Both the position numbers and the translations under genes were made by a program. 64,000 bases of DNA from positions 4,402,001-4,466,000 of the forward strand of contig NC_022663.1 of NCBI RefSeq assembly GCF_000157895.3. The letters are read 5' to 3'. This DNA comes from Mycobacterium kansasii ATCC 12478. Lineage in GTDB: Bacteria > Actinomycetota > Actinomycetes > Mycobacteriales > Mycobacteriaceae. The notes under the pieces are model-generated. The model searched no databases. It saw nothing but the letters and a program-made list of their open reading frames with translations, and was not told the origin of the DNA. Positions within the stretch are counted from its first letter, which is position 1. Every line of letters begins with the position of its first letter. This document shows, piece by piece, positions 34,601 through 43,269 of the stretch.

Positions 34601-35425
34601 TTAACCGATTGGCCTGGCCCCGGCTCTGGCGATACCCCGGATCACTCGCAGCCGTCCGTCGGCGAGCGCACGGGTGAGATTCTCGGCCTTCCGTGCGAAG
34701 TCGGCGACGAAGGCGTGCAGCCCGAGCGGGTTGGCGGGCAGTGACAGCATCAGCCGCATCGTCGTGGCCGCCTGCTCGGTGAGATCCCTCCAGTGCTCGA
34801 CCGCGAACCCGGCCGACTCGACGACGGCGCGCAACTCGCCGGCGGTGACCAGGTGGCTACGTCCGGGTTGGTCGGCCCAGGGCAGCGGATAATCGAGTTC
34901 GCCGGGCTCGCCAATGGTGATGTCCCACATGGCGAGTCCGCCACCGGCGACGGTTACCCGGCGCGCTTCCCGGTAGAGGCGGGTCTTGTCGGCCACGTTC
35001 ATCTGGACATGCTGGCTGAAAACAACGTCGAAAGTGGCGTCGGCAAAGGGTAGTTCGGTGACGTCTGCCTGCCGGACGCTAATGCGCTCGTCGAGCCCGA
35101 CAAGTCGATTGAGCCAACGATTGGTTTGGCAGTACTCATCGGTCAGGTCGACCGCGGTCACCCGGCACCGACACCGATCGGCGACGAACCGGGCGGTACC
35201 ACCGATCCCGCTGCCGGCGTCGAGAACCCGCATGCCGGCGGTAATTTCGATCAGGCCGACCAATTCCGTTGTGGCAACGCGGCCCATCGTGTGGAAGTCC
35301 TCCAGCAGCGTCAGGTCCGAGGGCCGCAGGTGCTCGAGATCCTTTTCGGCGGACAGCAGAGCCTGCCGGATATCGGCCTGAGTCAGGCCAGTCGAGTACT
35401 GGGTATGGATCTGGTTGCCGGTCAT
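34601..35425 (-). CDS. SAM-dependent methyltransferase (type 11)
   Basis: 274 residues. The SAM loop is VLDAGSGIGGTARFVADR, followed by VTAVDLTDEYCQ and FDVVFSQHVQMNV. The layout resembles small-molecule N- or C-methyltransferases of the glycine/sarcosine or phosphoethanolamine type, but the substrate is not determinable. The ATG at 35425 overlaps the stop of the upstream methyltransferase gene (ATGA), so the two are translationally coupled. The larger frame extending to 35584 is the shadow of that gene. Confidence 0.87.
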   Translation of the reverse strand: MTGNQIHTQYSTGLTQADIRQALLSAEKDLEHLRPSDLTLLEDFHTMGRVATTELVGLIEITAGMRVLDAGSGIGGTARFVADRCRCRVTAVDLTDEYCQTNRWLNRLVGLDERISVRQADVTELPFADATFDVVFSQHVQMNVADKTRLYREARRVTVAGGGLAMWDITIGEPGELDYPLPWADQPGRSHLVTAGELRAVVESAGFAVEHWRDLTEQAATTMRLMLSLPANPLGLHAFVADFARKAENLTRALADGRLRVIRGIARAGARPIG

Positions 35426-36237
35426 TTCTGTACCCGGGCCCACGCGGTGATCAGCGGAGGCATGGTGACGACGGCGTTGACCGCCAGCATCTCCCGGCGG
35501 AATCGCGGCACGAATTCGTCGATGTCGGCGAGCTCGTCGATGGCGAAGCCCAGCCGTTGTGCTATCGGGGACACCAAGCGCCATACTTCGGCGGCGTAGG
35601 CCAGGATCTCGGTGTCGGCGGCGGTACCGATGGGGGTGCCGAGGGTAAGGCGCGGTGCGCCCAGACCGGCGTCTTGAAACACCGTGTGCAGGCTGGTGCC
35701 GAAGCTCGGCGGTAGCCCCATGGCCTCGAAGGCGCGGGCGATCCGCGTCGTCACGCGCCGAAAGAGCGGTAGCTCCGGGACGCTGCGGGGCCCGGTGATG
35801 TCGTTCTCGGAAAAAGCGATTATGCCGCCGGGGCGCACCAACGAGCTGAGGTGTCGCAGCGTGGCGGGCGGGTCGGGCAGGTGCATCAGGATCAACCGGC
35901 CGACAACCGCGTCGACGGGTCCGTCCTCGCTGACCGCGTCGATGGCGACCTGCTTGAATCGCACTGCAGGCAAACCTTGTTCGGCGGCGCGGGCGCGGGC
36001 GAGCCCGATCATCTCGGGGGCGGCGTCCACACCGAGAACGGTTCCGGTGGGGCCGACCAGCCGGGCCGCGATGAACGACACATCACCGGGCCCGCAGCCG
36101 ACATCGAGTACCCGCATGCCCGGCCGCAGCCCGGCGAGCCGGAGCGCATGCTCGGTGTAGTCGTTGTACAGCCGTCCCTGCAGCAGCAACCGCTGTACCT
36201 CAATATCGTTGTGGCCCAAGGCATAGGTGCTACTCAT
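35422..36237 (-). CDS. SAM-dependent methyltransferase
   Basis: 271 residues. N-terminal SSTYALGHNDIEVQRLLLQG, then the SAM loop VLDVGCGPGDVSFIAARL, GVDAAPEMI and the acidic VVGRLILMHLPDP. This type of start is seen in methyltransferases of secondary metabolism in actinobacteria. It is coupled by ATGA to the second methyltransferase and lies 50 bp downstream of the MFS pump gene. The three leftward genes MFS-MT-MT look like one operon under the divergent HxlR regulator. Substrate unknown. Confidence 0.87.
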   Translation of the reverse strand: MSSTYALGHNDIEVQRLLLQGRLYNDYTEHALRLAGLRPGMRVLDVGCGPGDVSFIAARLVGPTGTVLGVDAAPEMIGLARARAAEQGLPAVRFKQVAIDAVSEDGPVDAVVGRLILMHLPDPPATLRHLSSLVRPGGIIAFSENDITGPRSVPELPLFRRVTTRIARAFEAMGLPPSFGTSLHTVFQDAGLGAPRLTLGTPIGTAADTEILAYAAEVWRLVSPIAQRLGFAIDELADIDEFVPRFRREMLAVNAVVTMPPLITAWARVQK

Positions 36238-36287
36238 CGCATTGGTCTCCTGTCTTACGGGGTTGTGGTGTGTTGAGCCGCAGCCTG

Positions 36288-37844
36288 TTACGCCTGCGTC
36301 AGTGCGACTGCCGGGGTGGGCGCGGTTGTGTGCGGCGCGCGGGCCGGCAAGAACGCGGCGACGACGACGGCGGCGGCGAGCGCGATGCCGGCGCAGACCA
36401 GGGATCCGGCCTGCAGGCCGTCGAGGAAGGCGCGGTCGACCATGCCGCGGACGGCGGCGGCTTGGTCTCCCGGCAGCCGCCCGATCACGTTGTAGGCGGC
36501 CGCGATTGAGTGCTGCATGGCTGCGCGGACGTCGGCGGGCAGTGTCGTCAGCGCCGTGCTGGCGCCGAGCTGGCCCGAGTACACGGACGCGAAGACACTG
36601 CCCACGATGGCCACGCCGAGGGTACCGCCGAGTTCGCGGGTGGTGTCGTTGACGGCCGAGCCGACCCCGGCCTTGTCGGCCGAAAGGGAGCCCATGATCG
36701 CCTCGGTGGCCGGTGCGGTCGTGAGGCCGAGCCCGCCGCCGAGCAGGAGCATCTGCATCGCGATCTCGCGATAGGGCGTGGCGGCATCGGCCGTCGACGC
36801 CCAGGCCAGGCCCGCGGCGAACACGCCCAGACCGGCGGCGACGACGGCGGTGGTGCCGATCCGCTCGACCAGCCGCGGCCCCAGGATGCTGGCCAGCGCG
36901 ATCGAGAGGGCCACCGGCAGCAGCCGCACCCCGGTCTCGAATGCCCGGTATTCCTTGATGAATTGGAAGTACTGGGTGATGACGAAGATGAAGCCGAACA
37001 GCGTCAGGAAGCCGGCGGTCACCGCCAGGCTGCCGCCGGAGAATCGACGGTCGGCGAATACCGACACGTCCACCATCGGGTGGCTGCTGCGCCGTTCCCA
37101 CAGCGCAAAGGCAACGAGAACCATTGTGGCCAAGCCGAATCCGATGGCGGTTCGGTCGCTGGTCCAGCCCCGGGCGGGGGCCTCGATGACGGTGTAGACC
37201 AGGGCGGTGATCCCGGCCGCCGACAGCAGCAGGCCGGGGACGTCGACCCGGGCTGCCGCCGGGTCGTGCGAGGTCGGGACGAAGAGCATTCCGCCGGCGA
37301 TGGTGATGACCGCGATTGGGATGTTGACCATGAAGATCGAGCCCCACCAGAAGTGTTCGAGCAGCCAGCCGCCACTGATCGGCCCGACGGCCACCCCGAC
37401 GCCCACCATGGCCGCCCACACTCCGATCGCCTTGGCCCGGGTCGCGGGGTCGGTGAAGATGTTGGTGATCAGGCCCAGAGTGGTCGGGAAGATCACCGCC
37501 GCGCCGACACCCATGGCGGCTCGGGCCGCGATCAGCGCATCCGCCGAATTCACCTGTGCGGCAACGCCTGAGGTCATCGCGAACAGCGCGAGGCCGGCAA
37601 TGAGCCAGCCGCGCCGGCCGTAGCGGTCGGACAGGCTGCCGGCCGACAGCAACAGGCCGGACATGACCAGGGTGTAGGCGTCGACGATCCATTGCAGCGC
37701 CGCGGTGTCGGCGCCGAGTTCGCGCGACAGCGTGGGCAGCGCGACGTTGACGATGGTGGCGTCGACGCTGATGACGAAGACGGACAGGCAGATGACGGCG
37801 AGCGCAGGAATGGGGTGCGGGCGGATGACTGGTCGAGTGTTCAT
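36288..37844 (-). CDS. MFS drug exporter, DHA2 (14-helix, EmrB/QacA) type
   Basis: 518 residues with 14 expected membrane helices. SVDATIVNVALPTLSRELGAD is the DHA2 motif D1, GSLSDRYGRRGWL motif A, and GGWLLEHFWWGSIFMVNIP motif C. It is a proton-driven exporter in the cytoplasmic membrane. The ATG at 37844 is preferred over a TTG at 37850. It is divergent from an HxlR-type regulator with an operator-like repeat between them, and followed by two methyltransferases. It probably exports or gives resistance to a compound these genes modify. Confidence 0.9.
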   Translation of the reverse strand: MNTRPVIRPHPIPALAVICLSVFVISVDATIVNVALPTLSRELGADTAALQWIVDAYTLVMSGLLLSAGSLSDRYGRRGWLIAGLALFAMTSGVAAQVNSADALIAARAAMGVGAAVIFPTTLGLITNIFTDPATRAKAIGVWAAMVGVGVAVGPISGGWLLEHFWWGSIFMVNIPIAVITIAGGMLFVPTSHDPAAARVDVPGLLLSAAGITALVYTVIEAPARGWTSDRTAIGFGLATMVLVAFALWERRSSHPMVDVSVFADRRFSGGSLAVTAGFLTLFGFIFVITQYFQFIKEYRAFETGVRLLPVALSIALASILGPRLVERIGTTAVVAAGLGVFAAGLAWASTADAATPYREIAMQMLLLGGGLGLTTAPATEAIMGSLSADKAGVGSAVNDTTRELGGTLGVAIVGSVFASVYSGQLGASTALTTLPADVRAAMQHSIAAAYNVIGRLPGDQAAAVRGMVDRAFLDGLQAGSLVCAGIALAAAVVVAAFLPARAPHTTAPTPAVALTQA

Positions 37845-37860
37845 GGACAAGACGCTAAAG

Positions 37861-37884
37861 TTACTAGACTAATAAATCAAGTAA
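37861..37884. promoter_or_regulatory. putative HxlR operator
   Basis: TTACTAGA, 8 nt, TCAAGTAA: an inverted repeat with one mismatch in an unusually A+T-rich gap between the divergent MFS and regulator genes. It starts 17 bp from the MFS start codon and would be the natural operator for the regulator. Confidence 0.55.
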
Positions 37885-37923
37885 TAAGTTGAGAAAATTG
37901 TCTGACCCGGTTAGGCTGACGGC

Positions 37924-38607
37924 GTGGCCGCCCGCAACTACAACCAGAACTGCCCCATTGCGCGCGGGCTCGACGTGCTGGGTGAGCGATGGACCTTGCT
38001 GATCCTGCGCGAGCTGGTCGGGGGAGCCCGTCGCTACGGTGACCTGCGCGCCGAGCTGCCCGGCATCGCGACCAACCTGCTTGCCGAGCGGCTCAAAGAA
38101 CTCCACGACGCCGGACTCATCGACCGGACCGACCTGCCGGCCCCGGTCGGGCGCACCGTCTACACCCTCAGCGACCTCGGCTGGCGGCGGGTGCTGCCCG
38201 TCTTGCAGAGCCTCGCCTGGTTCGGCCTGGACCGGGTTGATCCGATCGACAGCGGTCCGGTGTCACCGTTGAACGGGTTTCTTGCCGGAATCCTGCTGGG
38301 CTTCAACTCGGCCGGCGCCGCCGGCGTGGAGGCGACCTGCCGTGCCGAGATCGACGGGCGCCGTTTCGAGTTCGCCGTCACACAAGGACGTCTGGCCGGC
38401 GCTGTCGGCCAACCGTCGGTCACCATCACCGCCAGCGCGGCGGATCTGGTCACCGCCCGCCTCGGGGCGGGCGACGCCGAGCGTGCGGCAGCGCTGCGCC
38501 GGATCAGGTTTGCCGGTGACCAGCACGCCATTGACGCGCTGCGCAGCGCGTTTTCGCTGCCCGAGGCCGTCTCGTCGGGAGCGGGCGGAACAGTTGAGTT
38601 TCGGTAG
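37924..38607 (+). CDS. HxlR family regulator with C-terminal SCP2-like domain
   Basis: 227 residues. The winged helix is NCPIARGLDVLGERWTLLILREL with the HxlR Cys10, then RYGDLRAELPGIATNLLAERL. The C-terminal 90 residues (CRAEIDGRRFEFAVTQGR, PSVTITASAADLV) resemble an SCP2 sterol-carrier fold, which may bind a hydrophobic ligand. Divergence from the MFS exporter suggests it controls that operon in response to such a ligand. It starts with GTG at 37924 and ends 12 bp before guaA. Confidence 0.88.
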   Translation: MAARNYNQNCPIARGLDVLGERWTLLILRELVGGARRYGDLRAELPGIATNLLAERLKELHDAGLIDRTDLPAPVGRTVYTLSDLGWRRVLPVLQSLAWFGLDRVDPIDSGPVSPLNGFLAGILLGFNSAGAAGVEATCRAEIDGRRFEFAVTQGRLAGAVGQPSVTITASAADLVTARLGAGDAERAAALRRIRFAGDQHAIDALRSAFSLPEAVSSGAGGTVEFR

Positions 38608-38619
38608 CCGTTAGACTCA

Positions 38620-40182
38620 GTGCCCGTGAAATCAGCCTCGCCGCGGCCGGTGCTCGTCGTCGATTTCGGTGCCCAATACGCCCAATTGATCGCCCGGCGC
38701 ATCCGAGAATCCCGGGTGTATTCCGAAGTGATCCCGCATACCACCGCCATCGAGGAGATCAAAGCCCGTGATCCGCTGGCGCTGGTGCTGTCCGGCGGGC
38801 CGGCCAGCGTCTACGCCGAGCGCGCTCCGCAACTTGACCCGGCGCTTTTCGACTTGGATGTACCGGTTTTCGGTATCTGCTATGGGTTTCAGGCGATGGC
38901 ACAGGCACTCGGCGGGACCGTCGCCCATACCGGCACCAGCGAGTATGGCCGTACCCAGCTGAAAGTCCTTGGCGGCACGCTGCATTCGGATCTACCCGCG
39001 GTTCAGCCGGTGTGGATGAGCCACGGTGACGCCGTGACGGCCGCTCCCGATGGATTCGAGGTGGTGGCCAGCAGCGCGGGCGCGGCGGTTGCCGCCTTCG
39101 AGAACCGGGAGCGCCGCCTGGCCGGGGTGCAGTACCACCCGGAGGTGCTGCACACTCCGCACGGGCAGCAGGTGCTGGGCCGGTTTCTGCACGAGTTCGC
39201 CGGGATCGGCGCGGAGTGGACGCCGGCCAACATCGCCAGCGCGCTGATCGAGCAGGTGCGTGCGCAGATCGGCGACGACGGTCATGCGATCTGCGGACTT
39301 TCCGGCGGGGTGGATTCCGCGGTGGCCGCGGCGCTGGTGCAGCGCGCCATCGGGGACCGGTTGACCTGCGTCTTCGTGGACCACGGATTGTTGCGCGCCG
39401 GTGAGCGTGCGCAGGTGGAGCGTGACTTCGTGGCGGCCACCGGGGCCAACCTGGTGACCGTCGACGCGGCCGACACCTTCCTGGCGGCGCTGTCGGGGGT
39501 GAGCAATCCCGAGGGCAAGCGCAAGATCATCGGCCGGCAGTTCATCCGGGCCTTCGAGAGCGCGGTGCGAGATGTGTTGGACGGACGCGAGGTTGAGTTC
39601 CTGGTGCAGGGCACGTTGTATCCCGACGTGGTGGAATCCGGCGGCGGCAGTGGCACCGCGAACATCAAGAGCCACCACAATGTCGGCGGGCTGCCCGGGG
39701 ACCTGAAGTTCAAACTCGTTGAGCCGCTGCGGCTGTTGTTCAAAGACGAGGTGCGCGCGGTGGGGCGGGAGTTGGGTCTGCCGGAGGAAATCGTTGCGCG
39801 CCAACCATTTCCGGGGCCAGGCCTGGGTATCCGGATCGTCGGTGAGGTCACTGCTGCGCGGCTGGACACGCTGCGGCGCGCCGACACGATCGCGCGCGAG
39901 GAACTCACGGCCGCAGGTTTGGACAACCGGATCTGGCAGTGCCCGGTGGTGCTGCTGGCCGACATCCGTTCGGTCGGGGTGCAAGGCGACAACCGCACCT
40001 ACGGGCATCCGATCGTGCTGCGCCCGGTATCCAGTGAGGACGCCATGACCGCCGACTGGACCCGGGTGCCCTACGAGGTGCTCGAGCGCATCTCGACCCG
40101 CATCACCAACGAGGTGCCCGAGGTCAACCGCGTGGTGCTGGACATCACCAGCAAGCCGCCGGGCACCATCGAGTGGGAGTAG
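38620..40182 (+). CDS. guaA: GMP synthase (glutamine-hydrolysing)
   Basis: 520 residues. The GATase domain has VLVVDFGAQYAQLIARR, the nucleophile Cys87 in FGICYGFQAMAQ, and QYHPEVLHTP. The ATP-pyrophosphatase domain has CGLSGGVDSAVAAAL, and the dimerisation domain ends ITSKPPGTIEWE. It aminates XMP to GMP and completes the route started by GuaB2 in this window. GTG at 38620 or 38626; both give the full domain. The gene order guaA followed by a secreted protein and imuA' matches M. tuberculosis. Confidence 0.97.
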   Translation: MPVKSASPRPVLVVDFGAQYAQLIARRIRESRVYSEVIPHTTAIEEIKARDPLALVLSGGPASVYAERAPQLDPALFDLDVPVFGICYGFQAMAQALGGTVAHTGTSEYGRTQLKVLGGTLHSDLPAVQPVWMSHGDAVTAAPDGFEVVASSAGAAVAAFENRERRLAGVQYHPEVLHTPHGQQVLGRFLHEFAGIGAEWTPANIASALIEQVRAQIGDDGHAICGLSGGVDSAVAAALVQRAIGDRLTCVFVDHGLLRAGERAQVERDFVAATGANLVTVDAADTFLAALSGVSNPEGKRKIIGRQFIRAFESAVRDVLDGREVEFLVQGTLYPDVVESGGGSGTANIKSHHNVGGLPGDLKFKLVEPLRLLFKDEVRAVGRELGLPEEIVARQPFPGPGLGIRIVGEVTAARLDTLRRADTIAREELTAAGLDNRIWQCPVVLLADIRSVGVQGDNRTYGHPIVLRPVSSEDAMTADWTRVPYEVLERISTRITNEVPEVNRVVLDITSKPPGTIEWE

Positions 40183-40262
40183 CCGGGAGTCACTTCACCT
40201 CAGGGCCGGGCACCGAAATGCCGCCACGGTCGTGGCTCGGACATCGACCGCAGCCATGGCGG

Positions 40263-40931
40263 TTACGTCTGGACGAGTTCGCGCCTGCCGTAGTTGATGG
40301 TGGCCGCGGTCCAGGACCCGCCGGCCTGCTCGACGAGGTGGCGGGCAATATCGAGATCGCGGTTGGCGGCGACCAGGAGCAAGGTGCGGTCGGCCGTGGT
40401 GATGGATCCGCCCAGCAGTCGCTGACGTGCGGCTGAATCTGCCGTCAGCGCATCGCCGAAACGCGCGAGGTCGATGCCGGGCACCGCAATGAGCATCGCG
40501 TCGGCTCGGGGCGCGCCTTGCGGGAGATATTCGAACGTCAGCGCCGTTTCCTGGTGGAACTGGCGATTCATCGCCTCGGCGGCGGTGTGCAGTGTGGGTT
40601 CGTCGACAACGCAGAGATGGAACTGGCGGGCGCGCTCGTAGGCGATCTGCTGCAGCGTAGCGGACCAGAACACCCCGTCGACCAAGGTCGATCCCCGCAC
40701 CTCGGCGCCGGTCTGGGCGATGGTCACCACGGCTTGCCGCTCGAAGGGCTCCAAGTCGCCGTGCAATTGGCCGGTTGCCTTCGCATCGGAGCCGGTGATG
40801 ACCCAGGTGTTGTCGGTGGCGAACAGCTCCGCCGGTTGACAGGATCCGGCAGCGCTGCTGGCCGGTGCGAAAACGCTGCCGAAACACACCATCAGCCACA
40901 CCAGCATCGAGCGCACACAGCAGCTTCTCAC
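40263..40931 (-). CDS. secreted protein, Rv3395A-like
   Basis: 222 residues, GTG start at 40931. A signal peptide (CVRSMLVWLMVCFGSVF followed by APASSAAG) precedes a mixed domain with CQPAELFATDNTWVITGSD and LHLCVVDE-type segments containing two further Cys. No family function is known. It is convergent with guaA and divergent from imuA', with the SOS box 44 bp from its start. That box could influence this gene too. Confidence 0.82.
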   Translation of the reverse strand: MRSCCVRSMLVWLMVCFGSVFAPASSAAGSCQPAELFATDNTWVITGSDAKATGQLHGDLEPFERQAVVTIAQTGAEVRGSTLVDGVFWSATLQQIAYERARQFHLCVVDEPTLHTAAEAMNRQFHQETALTFEYLPQGAPRADAMLIAVPGIDLARFGDALTADSAARQRLLGGSITTADRTLLLVAANRDLDIARHLVEQAGGSWTAATINYGRRELVQT

Positions 40932-40974
40932 GTTTCTTGACGGCTGTCGCGGAGTGGGTGTTTACTCGACTGTA

Positions 40975-40990
40975 TCGAACATATATTCGA
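40975..40990 (+). promoter_or_regulatory. LexA SOS box
   Basis: TCGAACATATATTCGA: one mismatch from the mycobacterial LexA consensus TCGAAC-N4-GTTCGA. It lies 36 bp upstream of imuA'. The imuA'-imuB genes are known LexA/RecA-dependent genes in M. tuberculosis. Confidence 0.9.
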
Positions 40991-41026
40991 AAATATCGAG
41001 TCCAGGAGCTGGTAGGAGGGCGAGTC

Positions 41027-41689
41027 ATGACTGCGGCTTTCGCCTCCCGCCCACCGCATGGAAGCCGTGCTGAGCAGCTGGAATCGTTGCGCCGGCAGAT
41101 CGCTGTGCTGTCCGGAAAAGACCTTGTTCGTTCCGATGACCTGCTGCCGGAATCGGAATCCACGCTGGCGGTCCCGGAGTTGCCGGCACTGCTGCCCCGG
41201 GGAACGGTGGCGATGCTGTCCGGAGCCCGCTCGCTGCTGCTGAGCATGGTGGCCGCGGTGACGGCGGCCGGGGGCAACGCCGCCATCGTCGGTCAACCGG
41301 ATATCGGGCTGCTGGCCGCCGTGGAGATGGGAGCCGACCTGAGCCGGCTCGCGGTGATACCGGATCCCGGGGCCGATCCGGTGGAAGTGGCCGCGGTGCT
41401 CCTCGACGGCATGGATCTGGTGGTCCTCGGCCTGGGCGGACACCGGGTGACACGGACCCGGGCGCGGGCCGTGGTGGCCCGCGCCCGGCATAAGGGGTGC
41501 ACGCTGCTGGTCACCGACGGCGACTGGGAAGGGGCGTCGACGCGGTTGGAAGCCAGGGTTTGTGGCTATGAGATCACGGCGGGCAGCCGGGGCACACCCA
41601 CACCCGGATTCGGCCGGGTCAGCCGGGTGCGGCTACAGGTCAGCGGATGCGCGCGGGGGCAGCCGGTCGGCCGAGTGCTAACGGGGTGA
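41027..41689 (+). CDS. imuA': mutasome accessory protein ImuA'
   Basis: 220 residues. A RecA-like remnant: QLESLRRQIAVLSGKDLV, then LPRGTVAMLSGARSLLLSMVAAVTAAGG where RecA has its ATP site, without a proper Walker A Lys. ImuA', ImuB and DnaE2 form the mutasome that performs error-prone synthesis past DNA damage; ImuA' connects the complex to RecA. The ATG at 41027 has AGGAGGG upstream; longer frames reach into the SOS box. The stop overlaps the imuB start (GTGA). dnaE2 is not in the window. Confidence 0.93.
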   Translation: MTAAFASRPPHGSRAEQLESLRRQIAVLSGKDLVRSDDLLPESESTLAVPELPALLPRGTVAMLSGARSLLLSMVAAVTAAGGNAAIVGQPDIGLLAAVEMGADLSRLAVIPDPGADPVEVAAVLLDGMDLVVLGLGGHRVTRTRARAVVARARHKGCTLLVTDGDWEGASTRLEARVCGYEITAGSRGTPTPGFGRVSRVRLQVSGCARGQPVGRVLTG

Positions 41690-43269
41690 ACCTGGTGGCC
41701 TCGTCCCGAGTGCTGGCGATTTGGTGCATGGACTGGCCCGCGGTCGCGGCTGCCGCGGCCGCGGGCCTGCCGGCGACGGCTCCGGTCGCGGTCACTTTGG
41801 CCAACCGGGTGATTGCCTGTTCGGCGACGGGGCGTGCGGCCGGAGTACGCCGTGGGCTACGGCGCCGGGAGGCGGCGGCCCGTTGTCCGCAATTGCACAT
41901 CGCGACCGCCGACGCCGACCGCGACGCCCGTTTTTTCGAAGGGGTGATCGCGGCGGTAGATGATCTGGTGCCCCGCGCCGAGGTGTTGCGGCCCGGGCTC
42001 TTGGTGTTGCCGGTGCGCGGCGCGGCGCGGTTTTTCGGGTCCGAGCAGCAGGCGGCCGAGCGGCTGATCGACGCGGTGGCTGTAGCGGGCGCCGAGTGTC
42101 AGGTCGGGATCGCCGACGAATTGTCCACCGCGGTTTACGCAGCGCGTGCCGGTCGCGTCGTGGATCCCGGGCAGGACGCGCAATTCTTGTCGGCGTTGTC
42201 GATCCGCCAGCTTGCCACCGAGCCGAGCCTGTCCGGGCCGGGGCGAGAGGAGTTGACGGATCTGTTGTGGCGGATGGGGATTCGCACCATCGGTCAGTTC
42301 GCCGCATTGTCCCGCACCGACATCGCATCCCGGTTCGGCGCCGACGCGGTGGTCGCGCACCGGTTCGCCCGCGGTGAACCCGAACGCCTGCCCTCCGGAC
42401 GCGAACCGCCACCGGAACTCGACGCCGTACTGCACTGCGAGCCACCGATCGACCGGATCGATGCCGCGGCATTTGCCGGGCGGTCGCTGGCCGGAACGTT
42501 GCATCAGGCGCTGATGGCCGCCGGTGTGGGATGTACCCGGCTGGCCATCCACGCGGTCACCGCCAACGGCGAAGAGCGCAGCCGGGTGTGGCGCTGCGCC
42601 GAACCGCTGACCGAAGATGGCACCGCCGACCGGGTGCGCTGGCAACTGGACGGATGGTTGACCAACCGGACCGCCCGCGACCGGCCCACCGCGCCGGTGA
42701 CGCGGCTGCGGTTACAGGCGATCGAGGTGGTGTCCGCCGAGGCGCTGCAGTTGCCGCTATGGGGCGGACTGGGTGAAGAAGACAGGCTGCGGGCACGTCG
42801 GGCGCTGGTGCGGGTGCAAGGTCTGCTGGGCCCGGAGGCGGTGCAGGTGCCGGTGCTGTCCGGCGGTCGAGGGCCGGCCGAGCGCATCACGTTGACCCCG
42901 CTCGGCGACGAGCCGGTGCCGCAAGCCGACCCGAATCAGCCGTGGCCGGGCCAGCTGCCTGAGCCGTCGCCGGCGGTGCTGCTCGACGATCCGGTGGAAT
43001 TGCTTGACGCCCAGGGTAATCAGGTACGGGTAACCGGCCGGGGGATGTTCTCCGCCGACCCGGCGCGATTGACGTCCCGTGGTCGAGACGATCGGCTGCG
43101 CTGGTGGGCTGGACCATGGCCGGTCGACGAGCGGTGGTGGGATGACCGGCCCGAAGCCGGCCAAGGAGGAAGCCGCACCGCCCGGGCCCAGGTATTGCTG
43201 GAGGATGAGCGCGCGTTGCTGCTGTGCTACCGCCAGCGGCGCTGGTATCTCGAGGGAAGCTATGAGTAA
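41686..43269 (+). CDS. imuB: mutasome Y-family-like protein ImuB
   Basis: 527 residues, the length I recall for M. tuberculosis ImuB. VLAIWCMDWPAVAAAAAAG is the degenerate Y-polymerase start; the usual catalytic acidic residues are not all present, as expected for a non-catalytic hub. The beta-clamp motif QLPLWG is at 355-360. The C-terminus ends in LLLCYRQRRWYLEGSYE. ImuB links the clamp, ImuA' and DnaE2 during mutagenic repair. The GTG at 41686 was chosen for the GTGA overlap with imuA'. Its end overlaps the convergent lactate monooxygenase gene by 10 bp. Confidence 0.94.
   Translation: MNLVASSRVLAIWCMDWPAVAAAAAAGLPATAPVAVTLANRVIACSATGRAAGVRRGLRRREAAARCPQLHIATADADRDARFFEGVIAAVDDLVPRAEVLRPGLLVLPVRGAARFFGSEQQAAERLIDAVAVAGAECQVGIADELSTAVYAARAGRVVDPGQDAQFLSALSIRQLATEPSLSGPGREELTDLLWRMGIRTIGQFAALSRTDIASRFGADAVVAHRFARGEPERLPSGREPPPELDAVLHCEPPIDRIDAAAFAGRSLAGTLHQALMAAGVGCTRLAIHAVTANGEERSRVWRCAEPLTEDGTADRVRWQLDGWLTNRTARDRPTAPVTRLRLQAIEVVSAEALQLPLWGGLGEEDRLRARRALVRVQGLLGPEAVQVPVLSGGRGPAERITLTPLGDEPVPQADPNQPWPGQLPEPSPAVLLDDPVELLDAQGNQVRVTGRGMFSADPARLTSRGRDDRLRWWAGPWPVDERWWDDRPEAGQGGSRTARAQVLLEDERALLLCYRQRRWYLEGSYE

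Noticed and set aside
40195..41286. Minus-strand frame across the SOS box and imuA' start
   Set aside because: It runs antisense through imuA' and contains no domain.
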